The notes below the pieces were generated by a model. It saw only the letters and a list, made by a program, of their open reading frames with translations, was not told where the DNA came from and did no database searches. Positions 14,652-22,469 of a stretch of DNA of 33,068 bases are shown here, in pieces. Numbering within the stretch: position 1 is the stretch's first letter; the number at the start of each line of letters is the position of its first letter. A program made the translations under genes and the position numbers. Location of the stretch: NCBI GenBank assembly GCA_003222275.1, contig QHVJ01000088.1, forward strand, positions 1 through 33,068. Reading direction: 5' to 3'. Origin of the DNA: Acidobacteriota bacterium (GTDB lineage: Bacteria > Acidobacteriota > Vicinamibacteria > Fen-336).

Positions 14652-16220
14652 TCACCGCTCGCCGGCGCGGCGCCGCGGCGAGACCGCCAGGGCGGGCGGC
14701 TCGAGGGGCATGCTCAGGGTGACACGAGTGCCCCGCTCGGGACTGCTGACGAGCCTCACCTCGCCGCCGTGCTCCTCGACGATCTTGCGCGCGATCGACA
14801 TCCCGAGACCCAATCCGCGCGGCTTGCCGTGCGTGAAGAACGGCTCGAACAGCCGCGGCTGGAGCTCCGCGGGGATGCCGACGCCGGTGTCGGACACGAT
14901 CAGCTCGATTCGCGCGCCCTCGCGACGGGACGCGAGCGTCAGGGTGCCGCCGGACGGCATGGCGTCGAGGGCGTTGGCGGCGAAGTTGAGCAGCGCACGC
15001 GTCAAGCGGTCGACGTCGAGGACCATCTCCCCTTCGTAGGCGAGCTCCCGCCGCAGGGTCACCCCGCGCGACTTCAGCTCCGTGGCCAACTGCCGCTCCA
15101 CCGCGTCGGCGAGCAGGCTCACCGGCACCGCGCGGGGCCGCAGGATCGTCCGCTCGCCGCGCGTGAAATCGAGGATCTCTTCGATCATTCCGCCCAGGCG
15201 GTCGGTCTCTTCCAGGACGAGGCGGGCGTACTGGCGTCGGCGCTCGGCGGACAGGTCTTCCTCCAGCAGGCTGCCGTAACCCTTGATCGCGGTCATGGGG
15301 TTGCGGAAGTCGTGGACGATGGTGGCGATCATGCGCCCGATGGTCGCCAGCCGGTCGCCGCGCACGCGCTCCTCGAGGAGCTCCATGTGATGCAGCGCCG
15401 CCGCCGCCTGGCCGGCGAGGATCGAGAGGAACTCCCGGGTGTCGAGCGCCGGCTCGGCGCCGTCGGGCAGGAGCAGCCAACCGAAGAGACGCCGGCCATG
15501 CTCGAGGCTGATGGCGCGGGCGGCCGGGATCCCCGGGGGGAGGCCCGACCGGCCCTCGCCGCGCAGCCGGACGAGGGCGGCCTCGATGTCCTCCCGCCGG
15601 TCTTCGGAAAGAGAGGCGGACCCCGCCCACAGGGCGGCGCGGTTGCCGGTCTGCAGCGCCACCACGCACGGCGCCGCGGCGAGGCTGCGGGCGGCCTCCG
15701 CCACCAGCTCCCGGACCTGCTCCGGCTCCAGCGCGGAGCCGAGCGCCAGCCCCACGTCGTGCAGGCCGTGCAGCTCGCGGCTGCGGCGCTCCAGCCGTGC
15801 GTGATGCTGCTCGAGCTCGCGACGGAGGCGGTGCTGGGTGAGGAGGTTCTCGACCGCGAGGTTCAGGTCCTCCACCTCCCATGGCTTCTCGATGTAGCAG
15901 TGCAGGCCGGCGTTGTTGATCGCGTAGATGGCGGAGTCGAGCCCGGCCTGGCCGGTGAGGAGGATCTTCATGACGCGCGGCCGGGTCTCGTGCACGCGCT
16001 CGAGAAAGCGGTCGCCCTTCATCTTCGGCATGACCTGGTCGCAAATGACCAGCTCCACCTCGTCGCCGGCGGCGAAGACCTCGTCGATGAGCTGGAGCGC
16101 CTCCTCGGCCGACTCGGCGCACTCCACGCGGTGGGTGGCGCCGAAGCGCCGGCTGAGCTGCGCGGAGAGCTGGTCGAGGACCGCCTGCTCGTCGTCGACG
16201 CAAACGATGTGCGCGGTCAC
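14652..16220 (-). CDS. Hybrid response regulator / GAF / histidine kinase
   Basis: This is a 522-aa soluble protein. The N-terminal receiver domain (1-120) has DDE (9-11), phospho-acceptor D61 in VICDQVMP, T89 and K112. A coiled coil (about 128-150), a GAF-like region (about 155-280), a HisKA box with H303 (ATIVHDFRNPMTAIKGYG) and a C-terminal HATPase domain (N-box, DTGVGIP, FEPFF, GLGLGM) follow. The likely flow is from the upstream membrane kinase to D61, which then sets the activity of this kinase. Start GTG 16220 overlaps the upstream kinase's stop as GTGA. No DNA-binding or second-messenger output domain is present here or in the adjacent genes, so the final target lies elsewhere. Confidence 0.9.
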   Translation of the reverse strand: MTAHIVCVDDEQAVLDQLSAQLSRRFGATHRVECAESAEEALQLIDEVFAAGDEVELVICDQVMPKMKGDRFLERVHETRPRVMKILLTGQAGLDSAIYAINNAGLHCYIEKPWEVEDLNLAVENLLTQHRLRRELEQHHARLERRSRELHGLHDVGLALGSALEPEQVRELVAEAARSLAAAPCVVALQTGNRAALWAGSASLSEDRREDIEAALVRLRGEGRSGLPPGIPAARAISLEHGRRLFGWLLLPDGAEPALDTREFLSILAGQAAAALHHMELLEERVRGDRLATIGRMIATIVHDFRNPMTAIKGYGSLLEEDLSAERRRQYARLVLEETDRLGGMIEEILDFTRGERTILRPRAVPVSLLADAVERQLATELKSRGVTLRRELAYEGEMVLDVDRLTRALLNFAANALDAMPSGGTLTLASRREGARIELIVSDTGVGIPAELQPRLFEPFFTHGKPRGLGLGMSIARKIVEEHGGEVRLVSSPERGTRVTLSMPLEPPALAVSPRRRAGER

Positions 16221-17689
16221 GGCTCGGCCTCCGGTAGCGCCGCGACCACGGGCGTGAGGGGCAAGCGCACCTCGAAGCAGGTGCGTCCCGGCTCCGAGTC
16301 GACGCGGATCTCCCCCCGGTGGCGCTGGACGATCTGCTGGGCGATCCCGAGTCCCAATCCCGTGCCCTCTCCCTGGTCCTTGGTCGTGAAGAACGGGTCG
16401 AAGATGCGGCCGCGGATAGTGTCCGGGATGCCGGGCCCCGTGTCGGTGATCCGCACCGCCACCCCGTCCTCCGTGGCCAGGGTCTCGATCGTGAGCCGGC
16501 CTACGCCCTTCATCGCCTGGATGGCGTTGTGGATGACGTTGGTCCACACCTGGTTCAGCTCGTTGATGTTGCACACGACGGGGGGCAGGCGCGCGTAGCG
16601 GCGCTCGACCACGATCCCGTACCGGATCTGGTTGCGCAGGATGGTGAGTGTCGTCTCGAGCCCGTCGTGGATGTCGGCCTCGGCCATCTCCGCGCGGTCG
16701 AGGTGCGAATAGTGCCGCAAGGCCTTCACCATGCGGGTGATGGCCTCGATGGAGACGCGGATGTCGCTCACCGCGATCGCCAGGTTGCCGGCGCTTTCCA
16801 GGAAGGCGATGGCGGGAGGCGCCAGCCGTCCCTGGCTGGCCTCGGCCAGGCGCCGCAGGTCTTCGTGCAGGCCCAGGCGCGAGTAGGCGAGGGCCAGCTC
16901 CCGCGGACCGGGCAGGCCGCGGGCGAGGAGTGCCGCCTCCAGCTCCCGGGTGCGTTGGCGGATCTCGGCGGTGGACGAACGCTTGCGGCCGAAATCGACC
17001 GCGAGCGCCTTCTGCACGAGGTCGTGGAGCGGCGCTCGCAGCTCTGCGGGAGGCCCCTCCGAGGCGAGGAGCGGCACCTGCCGGGCCAGGGCGTGGAGCC
17101 CCTCGGTGACGTTGACGATGGCGGCGTTGATCGCCGAGGACGGCGTGTTGATCTCGTGCGCGATCCCGGCCACGAACTGGCCGAGGCTGGCCATCTTCTC
17201 GGACAGGATCATCTGGGCCTCGGCCTGCTGGCGATCCTCGTACGCCTTCAGCAGCGCCTCGTTCGTCCACTCCAGGTCCTCGGTCCGCCCGCGGACCTTC
17301 TCCTCGAGGCCCCGGTTCAGCTCTTCGATGGCTCGCTGGTTCGCGCGGATCTGGCCGATCATGTCGTCGAAGGACCGGGCCAGCTCCTCCATCTCGTCCC
17401 CGGTGCGCGGCTCGGCCCGGGCCGCGAGATCGCCCTCCGCCGTCGGGCGGGTGCCAGTGGCGAGGAGGGAGAGCAGGCGGGTGATGCGGCGGGCGAGCAG
17501 GTACGAGCTGGCGGCGCCGAAGGCGACGCCCAGGAGGGCCACGGCGATGAGGGCCAGGCGTATCAGGCGGCGCGGGGCCGGCTCCACCACGACGTCACCC
17601 AGGGCCTCGTCGAGGAGCAAGACGGCGAGGGCCAGGATCACCGCGGCGAGGGCGGTGAAATAGGCGAGGAAGCGCGTCTGGAGCCGCAT
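16217..17689 (-). CDS. Membrane sensor histidine kinase with HAMP domain
   Basis: The 490-aa kinase has two membrane helices (about 10-28 and 43-64) with a very short loop between them (some 15 residues), a HAMP domain (about 64-118), a coiled coil (118-160), HisKA with H178 (GQFVAGIAHEINTPSSAI) and a HATPase domain (N-box NVIHNAIQAM, DTGPGIP at 416-422, FDPFFTTK, GTGLGLGI at 442-449). The small external loop suggests it senses the membrane or an internal signal, not a large ligand. About 110 helical residues (roughly 198-310) are inserted between the H-box and the second dimerisation helix, which is unusual. It is transcribed away from the unknown gene at 17713, with a 23-base gap, so the promoters are divergent. 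Confidence 0.92.
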   Translation of the reverse strand: MRLQTRFLAYFTALAAVILALAVLLLDEALGDVVVEPAPRRLIRLALIAVALLGVAFGAASSYLLARRITRLLSLLATGTRPTAEGDLAARAEPRTGDEMEELARSFDDMIGQIRANQRAIEELNRGLEEKVRGRTEDLEWTNEALLKAYEDRQQAEAQMILSEKMASLGQFVAGIAHEINTPSSAINAAIVNVTEGLHALARQVPLLASEGPPAELRAPLHDLVQKALAVDFGRKRSSTAEIRQRTRELEAALLARGLPGPRELALAYSRLGLHEDLRRLAEASQGRLAPPAIAFLESAGNLAIAVSDIRVSIEAITRMVKALRHYSHLDRAEMAEADIHDGLETTLTILRNQIRYGIVVERRYARLPPVVCNINELNQVWTNVIHNAIQAMKGVGRLTIETLATEDGVAVRITDTGPGIPDTIRGRIFDPFFTTKDQGEGTGLGLGIAQQIVQRHRGEIRVDSEPGRTCFEVRLPLTPVVAALPEAEP

Positions 17690-17712
17690 TCGTTCGCAGC
17701 TTGTAGCATAAA

Positions 17713-19152
17713 ATGGCGCGGCCGATGCCCAGCGACGACGGTTACGGGGAGGAGCGCCCCGACCGCGAGCTCCGCTCCGACTTCCTGCGCGGCCAGATGC
17801 GCCACTGGATGGACCAGGTGGTGGCGGCGGGGAGGACCCGGGAGCTGTTCGAGCTCGAGATGTGGCTGCGCGCCTTCGAGCGCTTCTTCCGGATCAAGAA
17901 CCAGCCGCTGTCGGAGCGGGAAGCCAAGCACCTGGCCCTCCGCAACTGGTCCGAGGAGCTGCGCCTGGTGGACAACGTGGCCCGGCGCGCGGTCCAGCTG
18001 TGCACGGCCATCCTCACCGAAGACCAGGTCAACCTGACCCGCTTCGACAAGTACGTGGAGGGCTACCTCAAGAAGGACGACGCCGTCGACCCCTACGTCG
18101 AGAAGCTGTTGCGGCAGGCGTCCCCCGAGGCCGGGTTGACGCTGCTCCGGGACGCCCTCGAAGACCTGCACGTGCTCCTCACCGATCTCGTGCGGCTGTC
18201 CCGCATCCCCTACGCCACCTTCACCGCGGTCGGGAGGCTCCTGTACCGCGAGATCCGCCGCAGCTACCTCCTGGCCCTGCTCATCGACCGCAAGTTCAAG
18301 CCCATCCACGACCGGATCAGCAACCCCGCGGTGTCGGCGATCATCCGGGGCATCCCGGACGCCGGGGCCCGGCGGCAGGCGGCCAAGATCTTCCTCGAGC
18401 TGTTCCGGCTGCTGCACTACCTGGAGTTCGCCGATCCCGAGAAGGTGTCCGAGGAGGACCTCAAGAACACGGTCCTCGTCTTCGCGCTCATCACGTCCGA
18501 GACGCGGCTGCTGCTGGCCTACATCGAGCGGCGGGTGCTCCGGAACGTCGACCCGGAGAGCCGCCTCCACGAGATCTACGACTCCTTCGTGTACTCGCTG
18601 CCTTTCGAGATGAAGAAGGTCATCAGCACCGAGCTGGTGGACATCTCGGTGGCCCGCCAGCCGGACATCGTGCGCGCGCGGGTGGAGAACAGCCACGGCA
18701 TCCTCAAGGACTGCTTCCAGCAGTCCCTCGTCCAGTTCGCCCAGGTCTTCGACCCCCTGGTCCAGGGGCGCGACATCTTCGAAGACTTCACCGCGAAGTT
18801 CGAGCAGTCGGTGGAGCTGCGCGAGCAGCTCGCCCGCCTCGTCCACGTCGTGCGCGAGTTCCAGGCCCACCGGGACGACACCACGGCGGCGGAGATGAAG
18901 GAGGCGATCTCGCGCTTCTACGACACCGACATGAAGTACCTGATGTACCGCGACTGGTCGGGCTTCGAGCTGTTCTTCATCGAGATCCTGAAGTGCCCGA
19001 GCCTCTCCGCCCTCCTCCAGATCAGCCACCGGTTCGAGACGTTCCTCTCGACGCTGCATCGCGAGGTGCAGAAGCGCTCCATCCTCCAGAACACCGGTCT
19101 CGGCAGCGACGACGACGAGCCCACGGAAGAGGTCCTGGTTCCCGAAGGATGA
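17713..19152 (+). CDS. Uncharacterised 479-aa helical protein
   Basis: I do not recognise a family. The protein is almost wholly alpha-helical, soluble and charged, without signal peptide or membrane segments, and ends in an acidic tail (GLGSDDDEPTEEVL). Recurrent features are RHWMDQVV, FRIKNQPLSEREAKHLALRN, SYLLALLIDRKFKPIHDRIS and YRDWSGFELFFIEI. Codon use is like that of its neighbours, so it is a real gene. ATG 17713 or ATG 17725 may be the start; TAAAAT at 17709-17714 could be a -10 box and would make the second a nearly leaderless start. Its stop overlaps the GT2 start as ATGA, tying it to the glycan operon. It also faces the kinase pair divergently and could be their partner; this is conjecture. 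Confidence 0.8.
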   Translation: MARPMPSDDGYGEERPDRELRSDFLRGQMRHWMDQVVAAGRTRELFELEMWLRAFERFFRIKNQPLSEREAKHLALRNWSEELRLVDNVARRAVQLCTAILTEDQVNLTRFDKYVEGYLKKDDAVDPYVEKLLRQASPEAGLTLLRDALEDLHVLLTDLVRLSRIPYATFTAVGRLLYREIRRSYLLALLIDRKFKPIHDRISNPAVSAIIRGIPDAGARRQAAKIFLELFRLLHYLEFADPEKVSEEDLKNTVLVFALITSETRLLLAYIERRVLRNVDPESRLHEIYDSFVYSLPFEMKKVISTELVDISVARQPDIVRARVENSHGILKDCFQQSLVQFAQVFDPLVQGRDIFEDFTAKFEQSVELREQLARLVHVVREFQAHRDDTTAAEMKEAISRFYDTDMKYLMYRDWSGFELFFIEILKCPSLSALLQISHRFETFLSTLHREVQKRSILQNTGLGSDDDEPTEEVLVPEG

Positions 19153-20057
19153 GCCGCCCGCGCGTCGCCGTCGCCATCCCCTGCTACAACGAAGCCCCCA
19201 CGATCGCGAAGGTCGTCGGGGACTTCCGGGCCCGGCTGCCGGATGCGGAGATCGTCGTCTTCGACAACGACTCCACCGACGGCAGCGCCGAGAAGGCGCG
19301 GGCGGCGGGGGCGCGGGTGGTGAGGGAGAAGCGGCGCGGCAAGGGCCACGTCATGCAGGCGATCCTGGAGACGGTGGAAGCGGACGCGTGCGTGATCGTG
19401 GACGGCGACGACACGTACTTTGCGGAGGACGTCGACCCCCTGCTCGCGCCCGTCCTCGCGGACCGGGCCGACCTCGTGGTGGGTGACCGCCTGGGCCAGG
19501 CCGACTCGAAGGCGCTGAGCGACCTGCACCGCTTCGGGAACCGCGTCATCCTGGCCATGATCAACCTCGTCTTCCGCACCTCCTTCCGCGACGTCCTGTC
19601 CGGTTACCGCGTCGTCAACCGCAACTTCATGAGGACGGTTCCCCTCATCACCGGCGGCTTCGAGACGGAGACGGAGCTGACGCTGCAGGCGCTGGAGAAG
19701 GGGATGGTCATCCAGGAGGTGCCCATCCGCTACCGGGCCCGGCCCGAGGGCAGCCAGTCCAAGCTCAGCCCGTTTGCCGACGGGTACCGGATCCTGATCA
19801 CGATGGCGGTCCTGTTGCGCAATCACCGGCCGCTGTATTTCTTCAGCCTCATCGCCCTCGCCCTCGTAACGTTCGATCTGGTGTGGGCCGCCGCGTGGGC
19901 GATGGGAGCGTTGCCACCCTATCGCTCCGCCATCCACGCGATGGTGCTGGTGGGCGCGTCCGCGGTGGCGGCGGCGCTGGTGGTGGTGGGCGTCGTCCTC
20001 AACGCCGTGACCGCCGGCTTCCGCGAGCTGGCCGCCCTCGGCCGGAGGCCGCGGTGA
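19149..20057 (+). CDS. GT2 glycosyltransferase (polyprenol-phosphate type)
   Basis: The 302-aa protein has the GT-A fold motifs of dolichyl-phosphate-mannose-synthase-like enzymes: AIPCYNEAPTI (9-19), DNDSTDGS (39-46), the metal-binding DGDDT (85-89), SGYRVVNRNF, and ETELTLQAL with EVPIRYRARPEGSQSKL. Two membrane helices at the C-terminus (about 230-252 and 260-285) anchor it. Such enzymes move a sugar from a nucleotide donor to a polyprenyl phosphate on the cytosolic face. A GT-C-like protein encoded three genes later would be the natural user of the lipid-linked sugar. ATG 19149 overlaps the upstream stop by four bases. Confidence 0.9.
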   Translation: MSRPRVAVAIPCYNEAPTIAKVVGDFRARLPDAEIVVFDNDSTDGSAEKARAAGARVVREKRRGKGHVMQAILETVEADACVIVDGDDTYFAEDVDPLLAPVLADRADLVVGDRLGQADSKALSDLHRFGNRVILAMINLVFRTSFRDVLSGYRVVNRNFMRTVPLITGGFETETELTLQALEKGMVIQEVPIRYRARPEGSQSKLSPFADGYRILITMAVLLRNHRPLYFFSLIALALVTFDLVWAAAWAMGALPPYRSAIHAMVLVGASAVAAALVVVGVVLNAVTAGFRELAALGRRPR

Positions 20058-21016
20058 GCGGGGCCGCCCGCGAGCGCGGGTTCACCGCGCGCGACCCTGA
20101 CTACCCGCCGCAGTTCGAGTCGGTCCCCTGCAACGTCTGCGGATCGGATTCCTTCGAGGTGGTCTTCCCATCGAAGCGCGAGCCGGGCAGGGCCGTCGAC
20201 CTGGCGACCGTGTTCCGCTCCTCGGGCGACGAGCCCCTCCAGGACCAGATGGTGCGATGCCTGTCCTGCGGCCTCCATTACGTGCGGCCCCGGCTGCGCT
20301 GGGACTTGATCCTCGAGGGCTACCGGGGAGGGACCGACGAGAGCTTCGTGTCCCAGGTAGCGATGCGCGAGAGGACGTTCCGGCGCGGCCTGCGGCAGAT
20401 CGAGGCCGCCGCCAAGCCCACCGGGCGCCGGGTCCTCGACGTGGGCGCGGCGGGCGGATCCTTTCTCGCCGCCGCGCGGAAGCGCGGCTACGAGCCGCTC
20501 GGCTGCGAGCCGAGCGCGTGGATGTGCGGCTTCGCCCGCGAGCACTACGGCCTGGAGCTGCACCCGGGGACGATCTTCGACATGCCGGTGAGCGCCGGCG
20601 GCGTGGACCTGCTCACGCTCTGGGACGTCATCGAGCACACCCCCGATCCGCGGGCGGTCCTCGACCGGGCCCACCAGCTCCTCGTCCCCGGAGGCATCCT
20701 CGCGATGAGCTATCCCGACTACGGCAGCCTCGTCTCCCGGCTCATGGGCCGGCGGTGGGTCTTCAACCTCACCGTGCACCTCTACTACTTCGACCCGGGG
20801 ACGATGGGCGAGCTGCTGCGCCGGGCGGGGTTTTCGCCGCTCCGCTTCCGGCCCTACCTGCAGACGCTGGAGCTCGGCTACGTCGCCCGCCGCGCCGCGC
20901 CCTACCTCGGGCCGCTCGGCCGGCTCGCCACGGGAGGCGTTCACCTGCTGCGGCTGGATCGCGTCCCGCTCCAATACTGGGTGGGCCAGACCCTCGTCGT
21001 GGCGCGGAAAGAGTGA
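20054..21016 (+). CDS. Class I SAM-dependent methyltransferase with zinc-binding N-terminus
   Basis: The 320-aa protein carries two cysteine pairs (C26-x2-C29 and C69-x2-C72) that should bind zinc, then a Rossmann methyltransferase with motif I VLDVGAAGGSF (127-137), an acidic end of strand 2 (CEPS), LWDVIEHTPDP and LLVPGGILAMSYPD. This layout occurs in methyltransferases that act on sugars or lipid-linked glycans. The start is GTG 20054, overlapping the GT2 stop as GTGA. The operon context supports a glycan or lipid acceptor; the exact substrate cannot be read from the sequence. Confidence 0.88.
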   Translation: MSGAARERGFTARDPDYPPQFESVPCNVCGSDSFEVVFPSKREPGRAVDLATVFRSSGDEPLQDQMVRCLSCGLHYVRPRLRWDLILEGYRGGTDESFVSQVAMRERTFRRGLRQIEAAAKPTGRRVLDVGAAGGSFLAAARKRGYEPLGCEPSAWMCGFAREHYGLELHPGTIFDMPVSAGGVDLLTLWDVIEHTPDPRAVLDRAHQLLVPGGILAMSYPDYGSLVSRLMGRRWVFNLTVHLYYFDPGTMGELLRRAGFSPLRFRPYLQTLELGYVARRAAPYLGPLGRLATGGVHLLRLDRVPLQYWVGQTLVVARKE

Positions 21017-21030
21017 AGGAAGTCACGGCC

Positions 21031-21054
21031 GTCAGGGTGGGGGTCAGGGTGGGG
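21031..21054 (+). repeat. Perfect 12-bp tandem duplication before the flavoprotein gene
   Basis: GTCAGGGTGGGG occurs twice head to tail (21031-21042, 21043-21054) and is preceded by the related GTCACGGCC. It fills the only gap in this part of the operon and puts a G-rich stretch five bases before ATG 21060, where the ribosome-binding site should be. Confidence 0.8.
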
Positions 21055-21059
21055 GATCG

Positions 21060-22469
21060 ATGAAGGATCCCGTCGTCGTCCTCGGCGGAGGCGTGGCCGG
21101 GCTCGCCGCCGCCCATTACCTCGCCCGGGGCGGCTGGCCGGTCACGGTGGTGGAGCGCTCGGCCACCCTCGGCGGCCTGTGCGGCAGCTTCCAGAGCCAC
21201 GGCTTCACGCTCGATCACGGTCCCCACAAGCTGTACTCGGTGGTGCCGGGGATCCTCGACGAGATCCGCGGCCTGCTCGGCGCCGACCTCATCGAGCACA
21301 AGAAGCGCAACCGGATTCGCCTGCTCGGCCGCTACCTCGACTACCCGTTGAGCCTGGGCAACCTGCTCCCGCTCCTCGGCCCGGTGCGGGCCGCTCGCCT
21401 CGGCCTCGGTTACGCCGCGGCCCTGCTTGGGGGCATGTGGAGCCGGCGCGCTCCGGCGTCCTACGAGGAGTACGTCCTGCAGCGCTTCGGGCGGGGCGTG
21501 TACGAGCTGGTGTTCGAGCCGCTGGCGTGGAAGGTCTGGGGCGACCCGCGCCAGCTCTCGGTGGACCTCGCCCGCGCGCGCATCCCCTCCGCCGGCGCCA
21601 CCGAGCTGATCCTCCGCCTGCTGAAGCTCAAGGAGGACACCGAGGACGTCGACGCGCCGTTTTTCTACTACCCGCGCGGCGGCTTCGGCAGGTTCCCCGA
21701 GCGGCTCGCGGCGGAGGTCCGACGCGCCGGGGGACGGATCCTGACCTCGTCGGCTCCGTGCGCCCTCGAGCGCGTCGACGGCACGGTGCGGGCCGTGCAC
21801 GTCGAGACGGGAGGGACGGCCGAGCGCATCCCGTGCGCCACGCTCGTGTCCTCCATCCCCATGTCCGCCCTCGCCCGGCTCCTGTATCCAGGCGACGCTC
21901 ACGTCGAGGCGGAGGTGGCGCAGCTCCGTTTGCGGGACCTCGCGCTCGTCTATCTCGTCCTCGACCAGGACCGCCTGGTGGACGACCACTGGATCTTCTT
22001 TCCCGAGAAGCGCTACCCGTTCAACCGTCTCTTCGAGCAGAAATCGATGGACCCCTCGCTCGGCCCGCCGGGGCTGACCGCCGTCTGCTGCGACATCACC
22101 TGCGACGAGGGAGATGCGGTGTGGGCCGCCCCGGAGGCGGAGCTCGTGCGACGGTGCATGGATGCGCTCGTCGAGGCCGGCCTCACGACGCCGGAGAAGC
22201 TCCGGGCCGGCTTCGTCCGTCGATTCCGCAGCTTCTACCCCATGTACACGGTGGACTACCGCGAACGGCTGGGCCGGGTCTACGCGCGGCTGAAGGAAGC
22301 GGACAACCTGGTCCTCACCGGCCGCGTCGGCATGTTCAACTACAACAACTCGGACCACTGCCTCGACATGGGCCGGTTCATCGCCGGGGGGATGGCGGCG
22401 GGGAAGCCGCCGCGCGAGATCTGGTCGGGCCTCGAGGAGCGCGTCCGCTCTTACCGAATCATTGACTGA
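21060..22469 (+). CDS. UDP-galactopyranose-mutase-like FAD-dependent oxidoreductase
   Basis: The 469-aa flavoprotein begins with a dinucleotide fold (VVLGGGVAGLAAAHYLARGG, acidic end VVERS, then LGGLCGSF) and continues with FTLDHGPHKLYS and YLDYPLSL. Those features, YPRGGFGRFPERLAAEV and the C-terminal GRVGMFNYNNSDHCLDMGRFI place it with the amine-oxidase / UDP-galactopyranose mutase relatives found in polysaccharide loci. It probably acts on a nucleotide- or lipid-linked sugar with bound FAD. True UGMs are shorter (about 370-400 aa), so ring contraction of UDP-galactose should not be assumed; protoporphyrinogen-oxidase-like or desaturase-like chemistry are alternatives. It sits in the same operon as GT2 and the methyltransferase. 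Confidence 0.85.
   Translation: MKDPVVVLGGGVAGLAAAHYLARGGWPVTVVERSATLGGLCGSFQSHGFTLDHGPHKLYSVVPGILDEIRGLLGADLIEHKKRNRIRLLGRYLDYPLSLGNLLPLLGPVRAARLGLGYAAALLGGMWSRRAPASYEEYVLQRFGRGVYELVFEPLAWKVWGDPRQLSVDLARARIPSAGATELILRLLKLKEDTEDVDAPFFYYPRGGFGRFPERLAAEVRRAGGRILTSSAPCALERVDGTVRAVHVETGGTAERIPCATLVSSIPMSALARLLYPGDAHVEAEVAQLRLRDLALVYLVLDQDRLVDDHWIFFPEKRYPFNRLFEQKSMDPSLGPPGLTAVCCDITCDEGDAVWAAPEAELVRRCMDALVEAGLTTPEKLRAGFVRRFRSFYPMYTVDYRERLGRVYARLKEADNLVLTGRVGMFNYNNSDHCLDMGRFIAGGMAAGKPPREIWSGLEERVRSYRIID

Noticed and set aside
14641-14656. GGTGAC-GACC-GTCACC palindrome as a terminator
   Set aside because: The stem has six pairs, no T tract follows on either strand, and half of it is the coding end of the hybrid kinase.
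17690-17712. Defined divergent promoters between the kinase and the unknown gene
   Set aside because: TAAAAT and TATGCT are possible -10 boxes on the two strands, but no matching -35 boxes stand at proper distance, so no site was annotated.
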